Under the pieces are notes generated by a model that was not told the DNA's origin, searched no databases, and saw nothing but the letters and a program-made list of their open reading frames with translations. The position numbers and the translations under genes were made by a program. Positions 7,693 to 16,684 of a stretch of DNA of 55,550 nt are shown here, one piece after another (position 1 is the first letter of the stretch; every line of letters begins with the position of its first letter). The stretch comes from Bacillota bacterium (GTDB lineage Bacteria > Bacillota > DTU065), in contig JAHDNZ010000037.1 of assembly GCA_018435125.1 (NCBI GenBank), positions 1 through 55,550 on the forward strand. The letters are read 5' to 3'.

Positions 7693-9954
7693 ATGGAAAC
7701 ACACATACCGGAGTATATGCTCTCCGCTTTTGCTGCAGAAGGTATTGATACCTCCAAATTAATTTACGCAACTCATACCGATTCAGCTGATAAAGATTGG
7801 TATTCTGATGTCTATATTGCTGTCAGTAGTGATAACATGTACATTCTCTACGGAGAGGAAAAGGTGGTCAAAACTACCGGTGCCCGCAGGATAGTTGCGG
7901 TTTACGATGCTAAGGAACTTGAGATTCATCCTCTCCCAGAGCTAGGTGAACTGACATGCGAACGTCTGTTGTCCACAGCACGTCTTTGCAGTGGGAAAGA
8001 TGACAAAACAAGTATATTGCTAGTTTTCTCAATCGGATATTTATCCGATATAGAGCGACTTATAAAAGTAATCCAAAATATTCGTGAAGGTAAAAAGCCT
8101 CTTGGTGATATTCTCATTGATGAGGAACTCTTCTGCCCGAAATGCGGTACAAGATACCCGGAACCCGAACGTAAGCTATGCCCGAAATGTATGGATAAAG
8201 TCTCAATTACCCGGAGACTGATTGGCTTTTTTGTCCATTATCGAAGCAAGGTGGCTGTTATATTCCTTGCTATGCTTGCAGGATCAGTGTTCTCTATGAT
8301 ATCACCCCTAATTGGCACCAAGTTTTTTTTCGATGAAGTACTTATAGAGGGCGGTAGCTACTACGGTGCTATTTTGCAGGCTGTATGTCTGATCTTTATC
8401 GTCAGAGCCATCGGTGTGGCCCTGAATATCTTTTATTCTTATGTTCTGGCTAAAACTGTTCCCTGGATTGTTCAGGATTTGAAGCTTAAAATCTTTGAAG
8501 CCATGCAGCGGTTATCTGTAGGGTTTTATACATCCAAACGCACCGGAAGCTTAATGAATCGGATCAATCAGGATGCCAACAACATCTATTGGTTTTTTGT
8601 TGACGGACTGCCATATGTAATTGTCAATGTTTTTACCTTTACAGGTGTAATAATCCTGATGTGTATGCTTAATATCAAACTTGCTTTAATATGTCTTCTG
8701 GTACTACCGATAACAATCATCTTTTTTAGGATTCTATGGAGTGTTTTCCGTCACTTCCACCATAAGAATTGGGTATACAATTCCCAACTCAATTCCATGC
8801 TCAGTGACTCCGTGAACGGCCAGCGTGTTATCAAGGCTTTTGCCAGAGAGGATGCTGAAGCAAAGCGTTTTGCCGAGGTAGGTGCCAAGCAGGCTGTTGT
8901 GGATATACATGCCATGAACACAAGCTCTACGGCTTTTCCGCTTATCTATCTGTTTATGTTTTTAGGTCAGGTAATCATAACCGGCATAGGCGGAAATATG
9001 GTTCTCGAAGGTGAAATCACGCTGGGTACTCTGCTCACCTTTATTGCCTATCTCTCAATGCTATATGGGCCCCTTGAATTTATGTCTTGGGTTTCAAACT
9101 GGTGGGCACGCTGTGTAGATTCAGCTCAGAGGGTTTTTGAAATTATTGATGCCAAACCTGATATTGCAGAACCTGATGAGCCTGTTATACTTGATCGAAT
9201 CAGGGGTAACATTGAGCTAAAGGGTGTGAAGTTTGAATATGATCCAGCAACGCCGGTCTTGAAGGGGCTAGATTTGTCTGTTATGGCTGGGCAAATGCTA
9301 GGTATTGTCGGTAAGACTGGTGCAGGTAAATCCACGATGGCAAACTTAATTGCGCGGCTTTATGATGTGGATGAAGGTTCTATCACTATTGATGGCGTCA
9401 ATGTAAAGCAATTGTCTTTGACTCAGCTGCGGCAAAGCATAGGAATTGTATCACAGGATATTTACCTTTTTATCGGTACAATCGCTGATAATATTCGCTA
9501 TGCAAGGCCAAAGGCAAGTATAGAGGATGTTATAAAAGCAGCCAAGGCAGCTTCAGCCCATGAATTCATAATGGCTCTTCCGGATGCCTACGAGACTAAA
9601 GTAGGAGCGGGAGGACAGGATCTATCAGGCGGAGAGAAACAGCGTTTGTCTATAGCACGTACGATTTTGCAGGATCCTGATATTTTAATATTGGATGAAG
9701 CCACTGCAGCTATGGATACTGAGACTGAAGCAAGTATCCAAAAAGCTCTTTATGATCTACAAAGAGACCGAACAACCATAGCCATCGCTCATAGACTTTC
9801 CACACTGCGTGATGCAGACAGTCTGGCTGTTATCAGCGATGGCAAGGTAGTAGAAAGCGGCACCCATAAAGAACTGATGCAAAAAAAAGGTGAATATCAC
9901 AAGCTTTATACAATTCAACTGGAGGGTCTTAAGGTTATAAACATGGATGCCTGA
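7693..9954 (+). CDS. ABC exporter with N-terminal extension and zinc ribbon
   Basis: 753 residues, longer than the usual 580-600 for a half-size exporter. Residues 1-145 form an extra domain: alternating beta-like segments ending in an amphipathic helix, possibly PH-like. A zinc ribbon follows (CPKCG...CPKC, near 148-166), then six membrane segments (about 175-460). The ATPase domain has Walker A GKTGAGKST near 540, the signature LSGGEKQR near 643, Walker B ILILDEAT near 665 and the H-loop AHRLS near 697. The ATPase residues are intact. The protein should pair with the second exporter two genes downstream, with the DUF1854 protein between them. Such ABC-DUF1854-ABC sets are known, in some bacteria next to cyanophycin genes, none of which is visible here. 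The substrate is unknown. The base composition looks less A/T-rich than the flanks. Confidence 0.85.
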   Translation: METHIPEYMLSAFAAEGIDTSKLIYATHTDSADKDWYSDVYIAVSSDNMYILYGEEKVVKTTGARRIVAVYDAKELEIHPLPELGELTCERLLSTARLCSGKDDKTSILLVFSIGYLSDIERLIKVIQNIREGKKPLGDILIDEELFCPKCGTRYPEPERKLCPKCMDKVSITRRLIGFFVHYRSKVAVIFLAMLAGSVFSMISPLIGTKFFFDEVLIEGGSYYGAILQAVCLIFIVRAIGVALNIFYSYVLAKTVPWIVQDLKLKIFEAMQRLSVGFYTSKRTGSLMNRINQDANNIYWFFVDGLPYVIVNVFTFTGVIILMCMLNIKLALICLLVLPITIIFFRILWSVFRHFHHKNWVYNSQLNSMLSDSVNGQRVIKAFAREDAEAKRFAEVGAKQAVVDIHAMNTSSTAFPLIYLFMFLGQVIITGIGGNMVLEGEITLGTLLTFIAYLSMLYGPLEFMSWVSNWWARCVDSAQRVFEIIDAKPDIAEPDEPVILDRIRGNIELKGVKFEYDPATPVLKGLDLSVMAGQMLGIVGKTGAGKSTMANLIARLYDVDEGSITIDGVNVKQLSLTQLRQSIGIVSQDIYLFIGTIADNIRYARPKASIEDVIKAAKAASAHEFIMALPDAYETKVGAGGQDLSGGEKQRLSIARTILQDPDILILDEATAAMDTETEASIQKALYDLQRDRTTIAIAHRLSTLRDADSLAVISDGKVVESGTHKELMQKKGEYHKLYTIQLEGLKVINMDA

Positions 9955-10001
9955 TATATTAGATTATTTAAACTATACAGGATAATTTAGGGGGAATTTC
10001 C

Positions 10002-10547
10002 ATGGAAAAAGCCATACAGAAAGAAGCGCCTTCATTGGCTTATGCAATAGATATTGGTATGATTGATCTTAAAAATGCTGAATTTTATATGACAACGGGT
10101 GGATTTACAGGATTAAAGTACTCAGGTCAAGATTATAACCGGATAACACTAAGACGGGCCTTCCCTATTGGGAATCCTATGGAGTATATTTCGGTGGCAG
10201 ATAAGGATAACAAAGAAATAGGGATGATCCGTTCTCTTTCCGATCTCAGTGAGAAGCAGTATAGTATCGTATTAACTGAACTTGAAAAACGCTATTACAG
10301 TCCCACTGTATATGAAGTAAAATCGGTGAAAGACAAACTAGGTTATGTATACATGGAGCTTCTAATTGGCCGTGATGATTCCAAATATAAGAAGAACTGT
10401 GCTTTGAAAGACGTTAGTAAAAACATCAGAATGCTGGACGATGATAGGCTTATAATAACTGATGTTGACGGAAACCGTTATATCATTCAATCCTTGAGCG
10501 GACTTGACAAAAAGAGTTTCAAGAGGCTCGAACCATACCTTTTTTAG
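10002..10547 (+). CDS. DUF1854 family protein
   Basis: 181-residue soluble protein without signal peptide or membrane segment, preceded by AGGGGGAATTTCC before ATG 10002. Its position between two ABC exporters and its sequence style (an N-terminal region ending in an RRAFPIGNPMEYISV stretch, then YYSPTVYEVKSVKDKLGY) fit DUF1854. Database names link this family to cyanophycin-associated ABC transporters in proteobacteria. Its function is not established. A role as a cytoplasmic partner or regulator of the exporter pair is inferred from the tight spacing (47 bases upstream, 27 downstream). All three genes run in one direction and end at the terminator near 12.8 kb. Confidence 0.7.
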   Translation: MEKAIQKEAPSLAYAIDIGMIDLKNAEFYMTTGGFTGLKYSGQDYNRITLRRAFPIGNPMEYISVADKDNKEIGMIRSLSDLSEKQYSIVLTELEKRYYSPTVYEVKSVKDKLGYVYMELLIGRDDSKYKKNCALKDVSKNIRMLDDDRLIITDVDGNRYIIQSLSGLDKKSFKRLEPYLF

Positions 10548-10574
10548 GTAGACTATTCAGAAGGAAGTGACTCC

Positions 10575-12713
10575 ATGTCGCACAAACATGAATTCCACTA
10601 TGATCTTGACCTGGCCATGCAGCCAGCAAAAGGCACAGTTAGCTTTGACCAAACCGGGCAGATCATCTCTTTTATTGGCGATAAAATACTTTTGACACTG
10701 TGTGCAGGTGATATTACCGAGATGTCGGTAATAGGAGGGGTGGGTTGCGGCCTTCTTTTTGCAAAAATGAATGATGAGAGTGAAATTCTTCTCTGTCGCT
10801 TTACATTCTCGGCTATGAAGGCAGCAGGCGAATTCTGCAAAGTGATCAATTTTTATATCCAAACAAAGCAATATGTCACCCCTGAAGAAAAAGAACAACC
10901 CGTGTGCGAAAAATGTGGTCGTCCCCTTATTGAGGGAATGTCGGTCTGTTTGTTCTGCTATAACAAGATAAGTGTTTTAAAACGAGCTTTGGATTTACTC
11001 AGACCCTTTGCTGGCAAGATATTGCCTGCAGAGTTGTTTTTAGCTACATCGTCAATAATATACCTTCTCGTACCGCTTTTTAGCCGGCTTCTTATAGATG
11101 AATATCTGCGCCCAATGAAAGGTACTTCCACGCAGGTTTTCCTGCTAGCAGGGGCGATGTTTCTGGCAAGAGCTCTTGGCGAGTTGATTTATATCTTCAG
11201 TTCAAGAGTATTCAATGAGGCCAGTATTCAGTATGCCAACCATTTGAGAAATCTGGCTTACGAGAAGATTCAAAAGCTGTCTATGAGTTCGCTATCCAAA
11301 CGTACACCAGGGGATTTAATCCGGCGTGTGATGGAGGATACCGGCAATGTACGGAACTTTATTTCCGATGGCGGCCGCTGGGCTGTCGAACAGATGATTA
11401 TATTTGTGGTTGTCTTGATTATCCTGCTTTTTACCAACTTTGAGCTTACTCTCCTGGTATTTATTCCCGTACCGGTGGTATCCATCGCCTTGTCCCGTTT
11501 CTGGAGATTCATTCATATCCGTTATGAAAGGCAATGGAGAAAAAACTCCAAATGTCAGTCCATTCTCCATGATATAATCAAGGGAATCCGCACTGTCAAG
11601 GCCTTCGGAAAAGAAGATATGGAAATTCAGAAGTTCTCAAAAGCCACCCGTGAGCTGGCTCAAGTATCATCGGACAATGAAGCTATTTGGGCTCGTCTTT
11701 TCCCATTGATGCTATTTTTTACGGGGATTGGCGAATTCTTGGTACTGTATTATGGCGGGCAAAAAATTTTGAATAACACCTTAAGCCTTGGCGTTCTTGT
11801 CCAGTTTTCCATGTACATTACCTATATTTACGCACCACTTCGCTGGCTGGTCTCTTTTCCCCGCTGGCTGGCAGATGCCATGACTAGCATGGTCAAGATA
11901 TTTGAAATATTGGATGAAGAACCTGATATCATTTCCCTACCGAATCCCAAAAACGTGCCATTATCAGGCAAGGTGTCTTTCGAGGGTGTATCCTTTGGCT
12001 ATAAGTCCTATGAACCTGTGCTTAAGGGTATTGATTTGGATATCCAACCAGGTGAGATGATTGGTATAGTTGGGCGTTCGGGAGCAGGAAAATCAACGAT
12101 AATCAACTTAATCATGCGTCTATATGATCCAACTCAGGGCACAATAAGCATCAATGGAGTAGATCTCAAGGAAATGTCTCCTGAGTATCTCCATGAAAAT
12201 ATAGGTATAGTATTTCAGGACACCTTCCTTTTTGCCGGATCGTTATATGAAAATATTGCCTATGGAAAACCAGAGGCTACAGCTACTGAGGTTATTGCGG
12301 CGGCAAAAGCTGCTAATGCCCATGATTTCATTATGCAAACCGCTGATGGTTATAACACCATAATCGGGGAGAACGGCCACTCCATATCAGGTGGCGAAAG
12401 GCAACGGCTGGCTATAGCCAGAGCCATTATTAAAAATCCTTCCATATTGATACTAGACGAGGCAACCAGCTCGCTGGATGTTGAGACCGAATCCATTATA
12501 CAAGATAGCCTAAACCGGATTGTCCAAGGCCGCACCACCATAGCCATTGCTCACCGATTATCGACTCTCAGAAGCGCTGATCGCCTTATTGTTCTGGATC
12601 AAGGTAAAATAGCCGAAGTAGGTACTCATACAGAACTTTTGAAGGAAAAGGGGATATATTACAGGCTGGTTATGGCTCAGCGCAAAACGAGCAAGATTGC
12701 CGAAGTAAGTTAA
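10575..12713 (+). CDS. Second ABC exporter with N-terminal extension and zinc ribbon
   Basis: 712 residues built like the exporter at 7693. An N-terminal domain of about 105 residues is followed by a zinc ribbon (CEKCGRPL...CLFC, near 110-128), a six-helix membrane domain (about 135-420) and an ATPase domain. The ATPase has Walker A GRSGAGKST near 501, the signature SGGERQR near 606, Walker B ILILDEATSSLD near 625 and the AHRLS switch. All catalytic residues are present. AGAAGGAAGTG lies before ATG 10575. The two exporters probably form a heterodimer, and the shared extra domains suggest they bind a common partner. The bidirectional terminator at 12780-12818 closes the operon. Confidence 0.85.
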   Translation: MSHKHEFHYDLDLAMQPAKGTVSFDQTGQIISFIGDKILLTLCAGDITEMSVIGGVGCGLLFAKMNDESEILLCRFTFSAMKAAGEFCKVINFYIQTKQYVTPEEKEQPVCEKCGRPLIEGMSVCLFCYNKISVLKRALDLLRPFAGKILPAELFLATSSIIYLLVPLFSRLLIDEYLRPMKGTSTQVFLLAGAMFLARALGELIYIFSSRVFNEASIQYANHLRNLAYEKIQKLSMSSLSKRTPGDLIRRVMEDTGNVRNFISDGGRWAVEQMIIFVVVLIILLFTNFELTLLVFIPVPVVSIALSRFWRFIHIRYERQWRKNSKCQSILHDIIKGIRTVKAFGKEDMEIQKFSKATRELAQVSSDNEAIWARLFPLMLFFTGIGEFLVLYYGGQKILNNTLSLGVLVQFSMYITYIYAPLRWLVSFPRWLADAMTSMVKIFEILDEEPDIISLPNPKNVPLSGKVSFEGVSFGYKSYEPVLKGIDLDIQPGEMIGIVGRSGAGKSTIINLIMRLYDPTQGTISINGVDLKEMSPEYLHENIGIVFQDTFLFAGSLYENIAYGKPEATATEVIAAAKAANAHDFIMQTADGYNTIIGENGHSISGGERQRLAIARAIIKNPSILILDEATSSLDVETESIIQDSLNRIVQGRTTIAIAHRLSTLRSADRLIVLDQGKIAEVGTHTELLKEKGIYYRLVMAQRKTSKIAEVS

Positions 12714-12779
12714 ATATCTAAGACTGCTATTAAGTAAAGTGAATATATAAAAACAGAATCAAATGGTTTTTATTATCGC

Positions 12780-12818
12780 AAAAAGGCCTGAACGGTTCAT
12801 TAACCGCTCAGGCTTTTT
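12780..12818. terminator. Bidirectional terminator between convergent genes
   Basis: GCCTGA and TCAGGC plus CGGTT and AACCG form a long stem around a short loop, with an A-run on the left and a T-run on the right. It can stop the ABC operon on + and the M50 peptidase gene on -. Confidence 0.85.
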
Positions 12819-12859
12819 CTAGGACTGCAAGGTGTAATTTTTTTACCGATTTAAGAGGG

Positions 12860-13975
12860 CTAACTTTTATCTATCTCAGACAGTAATTTAGTTAACAACG
12901 CTTTTTCCATTACGGCTTGACCTTTTAAGGGAAAGTTATTAAAAGAAGCCAGACCTTCAAGGCAATATTGCCTGGCTTTTTTAGGGTTGTTATTGATATA
13001 GAATTCATAAGCCGCTAAAACTCGGCGGCCGTTAATATCTTGATCGGCAACAAGATGAGTATTAATCCTGGTGTAATATTTTTCCGCCTGCTCTTTATTA
13101 TTATTAATGGCCGAGTAATAATATATTAACTCATAGTTCATAGGCACAGCATTGAAGCTGAGACTATTTTCCAAGTTGTTTTCAAAAACGAATATATATC
13201 GGGCTAGGGATTGAAAATCATCGCTATCTAGAGCTTTAAAAAAATGGATATTAAGTAGATTTAGGGTTATGGAAGAATCAATGGTAGTTAATCTCTTTTC
13301 ATCAAGAGGTTCAATCATAAGTTCAGAGGGACGTTTCCCGCTTGCCAGAGCTGCTGAAAGATTGGTTTCTTGAACTAAATCCGCTGCTAAAGGTGAGGCG
13401 GCAAGAATCCCAAAAATTATTTTACCATCATTAGGGTGGTTGCTACTAGAGACAGGCCAGAGATTCAAAAGTACTATGAATGTTGTGCATAACGTTGCTG
13501 TGATACTAATAGAAAAAACAAGTACGGAAGGATGACTAAAGATGATGCCCAAAAGGGGGATTAGAGTCAGAATATTAAAGATGCTCCCCCCTGCGTAAAA
13601 CCAGAGTTGCCGTTTTAGAGGAATACCTTCTTGGGGAGGAAGCATACCACAGGCACCGCCATAGCCTTTATTTCTCTTGACAAAAACCTTAAGTTTGCCA
13701 TTTTTGGTTTCAATGGAGACCGGACCAAGGCGTAAAAAGATAAACCGGTAACCGAGAATTTTCCCGACCACAAAGTGGCCTAATTCATGTATAATTATTT
13801 GTACAAAAAAGGTTAGATAGACTACAAGCAGGGAAATAAGCAAGTGATCGTAATTAATTTCCAAAACGCTTGAGACGATACCAAATAATACGCCTAGGAT
13901 TAGGAATAATACTACAAATAATATTTGGCTAGGTTTCTTCTGGCTAGCAGTATTGGTGTCATGCTTTTTTTTCAA
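12860..13975 (-). CDS. M50 family (site-2-protease-like) membrane metallopeptidase
   Basis: 371 residues. A short basic N-terminus precedes hydrophobic segments. The zinc motif HELGH at residues 63-67 lies inside a membrane segment, and NHPNDGK near 178 matches the second conserved (N/D)PxDG region of M50 proteases. Several further membrane segments follow to about residue 195, then a hydrophilic C-terminal half of unknown role, rich in Y/N and helix-like. The start codon is TTG (bases 13973-13975 read CAA on +), preceded by CGGAGGT on the minus strand. No ATG is available in frame. The substrate is unknown, and no anti-sigma factor gene is adjacent. Confidence 0.8.
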   Translation of the reverse strand: MKKKHDTNTASQKKPSQILFVVLFLILGVLFGIVSSVLEINYDHLLISLLVVYLTFFVQIIIHELGHFVVGKILGYRFIFLRLGPVSIETKNGKLKVFVKRNKGYGGACGMLPPQEGIPLKRQLWFYAGGSIFNILTLIPLLGIIFSHPSVLVFSISITATLCTTFIVLLNLWPVSSSNHPNDGKIIFGILAASPLAADLVQETNLSAALASGKRPSELMIEPLDEKRLTTIDSSITLNLLNIHFFKALDSDDFQSLARYIFVFENNLENSLSFNAVPMNYELIYYYSAINNNKEQAEKYYTRINTHLVADQDINGRRVLAAYEFYINNNPKKARQYCLEGLASFNNFPLKGQAVMEKALLTKLLSEIDKS

Positions 13976-14288
13976 TCTAAATACCTCCGATTATTTTATA
14001 AAGGCTACAGATATTTTTTAAACCATATCAGTGAATTATTCCCCTAACTAGCTATAGCTTCCTTGATGGTATTAAGTTAAATTAGATAGAAAAGAAAAGA
14101 GGGGAAAAACCTTAAAAGCATAACTATTGTAGCTAATGGGTATTTATAGGTATTAGGTAGAAAGCTTGGGTAACTTAATTTGTCTTTAATAAGCGAGCTT
14201 ACAAACAAGGGAGTTTTAAAAGGGAAATACCTGTAGCTTTAGCTAAACGCTAACATCTTACCATCCGTTAAAATGAAAGGAGAATAAG
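13976..14288. other. Divergent intergenic region
   Basis: About 310 bases between the divergent M50 peptidase and ABC-2 exporter genes. It should contain both promoters. No clear operator, riboswitch or small gene was recognised. Confidence 0.4.
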
Positions 14289-15215
14289 ATGGAAAAAATA
14301 ATTGAGGTTAGTAATTTGCATAAAAGTTATGGCCCTGTTAAAGCAGTAAACGGGATTGATTTTACGGTAAAAAAAGGCGAACTATTTGCCTTTTTGGGTC
14401 CCAATGGCGCTGGCAAGTCTACTACGATAGAAACTATTTGCACCTTATTAAAGCCAGGCAGCGGCAAGGTAGTAGTAGCAGGTTATGAATTAGGTAAAGA
14501 TGATTACAAGATTCGCGAAAATATAGGTGTTGTGTTTCAATATAGCGTTTTAGACGATCTGTTAACAGTCGAAGAGAATCTATCTCTAAGAGCTGCTTTT
14601 TATGGCCTATATGGTAGAGAAAGGAAAAAAGCTCTTGAATTGGCAGCTAAGGCCGCAGGGATAGAGAGCTTTCTAAAAAGACCTTATGGGAAACTCTCAG
14701 GTGGTCAAAAGAGAAGAACAGATATTGCCAGAGCTTTAGTTAACACACCTAAGGTAATATTTTTAGATGAACCGACCACAGGACTTGATCCCAAAACCCG
14801 AAAAAATGTCTGGCAAACAATCTTTTCACTCCAAAAACAGACTCAGCTGACGGTATTTTTAACGACTCATTATATGGAAGAAGCAGTAAATGCCGACAAT
14901 ATAGCCATAATTGACAAAGGAAGGATTGTGGCAACAGGAGCACCAGCTCTGTTGAAGGAGAAATTCAGCAGTGATAAACTTTTGCTAACACCCAAAAACA
15001 GCAACGAGCTAGGGAGTGTTTTAGATGGTTATAATCTTAAATATCACAAAGCGGGAGGACAGTTTATTCTCAGTCTCCAAAATACCCTCCAAGCATTGCC
15101 GATTCTAGATTCAGTTCGTGCTAATATAATTGGTTTTCAAGTAATAACCGGCAACATGGACGATGTTTTTGTCAATATAACCGGAAAAAACATGCGAGAG
15201 GATGTGGCTAAATGA
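14289..15215 (+). CDS. ABC-2 type exporter, ATP-binding protein
   Basis: 308-residue ATPase of the NatA/daunorubicin-resistance type. It has Walker A GPNGAGKST near 36-44, a Q-loop near 85, the signature LSGGQKRR near 138, Walker B VIFLDEPTTGLDP near 154-166 and a switch histidine in TTHYMEEA. The 80-residue C-terminal extension is typical of drug or antibiotic-type exporters. GAAAGGAG precedes ATG 14289. The last four bases overlap the permease gene (ATGA), so the two are translationally coupled and form one exporter. The substrate cannot be told from sequence. Confidence 0.9.
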   Translation: MEKIIEVSNLHKSYGPVKAVNGIDFTVKKGELFAFLGPNGAGKSTTIETICTLLKPGSGKVVVAGYELGKDDYKIRENIGVVFQYSVLDDLLTVEENLSLRAAFYGLYGRERKKALELAAKAAGIESFLKRPYGKLSGGQKRRTDIARALVNTPKVIFLDEPTTGLDPKTRKNVWQTIFSLQKQTQLTVFLTTHYMEEAVNADNIAIIDKGRIVATGAPALLKEKFSSDKLLLTPKNSNELGSVLDGYNLKYHKAGGQFILSLQNTLQALPILDSVRANIIGFQVITGNMDDVFVNITGKNMREDVAK

Positions 15216-16081
15216 CACTAACCCTAGAGTTTGCCAAACGCAATCTATACCTGTTTTTTCGTGATCGGGCCGCAGTCTTTTTTTCGCTGTTGGCTTTGTT
15301 TATTATCATAGGTTTATATGCTTTATTTTTAGGGAAGGTAGTAGCCGAAGGTGTTAGAGATATTGCCGGAGAGCAGGCTCGTTTTTTGATGGATAGCTGG
15401 ATTATGGCAGGAACTCTTGCTGTTACGGCTACCACCACAACATTAGGCACTTTTGGAATTATGGTTAACGATAAAGAAAGAAAGATAGCGAGAGATTTTC
15501 AGGCTGCCCCGGTTAAGCGCAGCCAGATCCTTGGAGGGTATTTTATAAGTACGTGGACTGTTGGCATGCTTATGAGCCTAGTTGCTTTTTTGCTCGCTGA
15601 GCTCTATATTGTAGGTTATGGAGGACAATGGCTTGGACTGACACTTACCCTAAAACTTATCGGTGTTATGATCATAAGTGTATTTTCTTCAACCACCATG
15701 ATGCTGTTTTTGGTATCTTTTTTTACCTCCATCAATGCTTATGCAGCTGCCAGTACAGTCATTGGATCATTAATAGGATTTTTAACCGGTATTTATGTAC
15801 CTGTAGGTAACTTACCAAAAGCGGTGCAAACAGTAATCAAGGTCTTCCCACCAAGTCATGCCAGCTCACTTTATCGGCAGCTAATGATGCAAAGACCATT
15901 TAACCTACTTAATCTACCCACAGAGATTAGCGAGGAAATCAAGCTTATTTTTGGGGTAAACTTTTTATTTGGTGAAAAGATAATATCACCGGGCACAAGT
16001 GTCTTAATTCTAGTGGGTTCGGGAATCCTTTTTTTTGCCTTAGCAGTTTATAAGTTAAGTCGCAACAAATTAAATTTTTAA
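15212..16081 (+). CDS. ABC-2 type exporter, permease protein
   Basis: 289-residue membrane protein with about six hydrophobic segments and the ABC-2 permease arrangement: an N-terminal helix, a large loop containing DKERKIARDF, a central helical core and a C-terminal helix ending in KLSRNKLNF. It overlaps the ATPase gene by ATGA. The pair forms a complete half-transporter system that presumably works as a dimer in the cytoplasmic membrane. No other partner gene is present. Confidence 0.88.
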   Translation: MTLTLEFAKRNLYLFFRDRAAVFFSLLALFIIIGLYALFLGKVVAEGVRDIAGEQARFLMDSWIMAGTLAVTATTTTLGTFGIMVNDKERKIARDFQAAPVKRSQILGGYFISTWTVGMLMSLVAFLLAELYIVGYGGQWLGLTLTLKLIGVMIISVFSSTTMMLFLVSFFTSINAYAAASTVIGSLIGFLTGIYVPVGNLPKAVQTVIKVFPPSHASSLYRQLMMQRPFNLLNLPTEISEEIKLIFGVNFLFGEKIISPGTSVLILVGSGILFFALAVYKLSRNKLNF

Positions 16082-16120
16082 ATTAATCTAAGAGATGTTT
16101 TATTTAGGAAGGATGGATCT

Positions 16121-16669
16121 ATGAAAAAATACTATCTCTATGTAGTACTTACAAGAACTAATACCGCTATTTCTAAACTAATTCAATTGGTGCGTAAAGA
16201 CACCTACACCCATGCTGTACTTGCACTGGATAAGAATTTGGAAACAATGTATAGTTTTGGCAGAAAAAGAACCTATAATCCCTTTTTAGGCAGGTTTAGA
16301 AGAGAAAGGCTGAATGAGGGTGTTTACAAATATCACCGCGTATTACCTGGTCTTATTATTGAACTTGAAGTTACCAAAAAGCAATATGAGTCCGTTTTAG
16401 AGCTATTAAACGAATTTATTAAAAACAGTAACAGTTATAAGTATAACTACAAGGGCTTAATTAATAGCATCCTAAAACGAGAGGTATGTTATAGAAACAG
16501 ATTCCTGTGTTCAGAGTTTGTCTATTACCTTTTATATGAAAGTGGAATAGCTGATTTTAATATATCCAGAAATCTAGTTAGCCCCCAAAGCTTACTTAAA
16601 CTAGATGGTAAGGTTATCTTTGAAGGCAACCTCAAAGAACTATTAAACAGGCCCCAAAAAGCTAAATAA
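16121..16669 (+). CDS. Permuted papain-like (NlpC/P60-type, YiiX-like) protein
   Basis: 182-residue soluble protein with the circularly permuted NlpC/P60 layout. A histidine in YTHAVL (residue 31) comes first, and a cysteine in FLCSEFVYYLL (near 129) comes later, the reverse of the classical order. Related YiiX/YebB-like proteins are thought to be hydrolases or amidases acting on lipids or peptides. There is no signal peptide, so it is probably cytoplasmic. AGGAAGGA lies before ATG 16121. Its terminator at the stop codon has been split by the insertion element described below. The family assignment is by motif, and the substrate is unknown. Confidence 0.65.
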   Translation: MKKYYLYVVLTRTNTAISKLIQLVRKDTYTHAVLALDKNLETMYSFGRKRTYNPFLGRFRRERLNEGVYKYHRVLPGLIIELEVTKKQYESVLELLNEFIKNSNSYKYNYKGLINSILKREVCYRNRFLCSEFVYYLLYESGIADFNISRNLVSPQSLLKLDGKVIFEGNLKELLNRPQKAK

Positions 16670-16674
16670 AGATA

Positions 16675-16684
16675 GCTTTTTGGG
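16675..16684. repeat. Left target-site duplication
   Basis: GCTTTTTGGG directly left of the element. The same ten bases occur at 17434-17443 directly right of it. 10-12 bp duplications are typical of the IS4/IS231 group. Confidence 0.9.

Noticed and set aside
7457-7771. 104-codon minus-strand frame before the ABC cluster
   Set aside because: It overlaps the start of the ABC gene, has no ribosome binding site, and the sequence does not look like a protein family.
7693-12713. Calling the ABC-DUF1854-ABC set a cyanophycin exporter
   Set aside because: The family name is suggestive, but no cyanophycin synthetase or cyanophycinase gene is in the window, so the substrate was left open.
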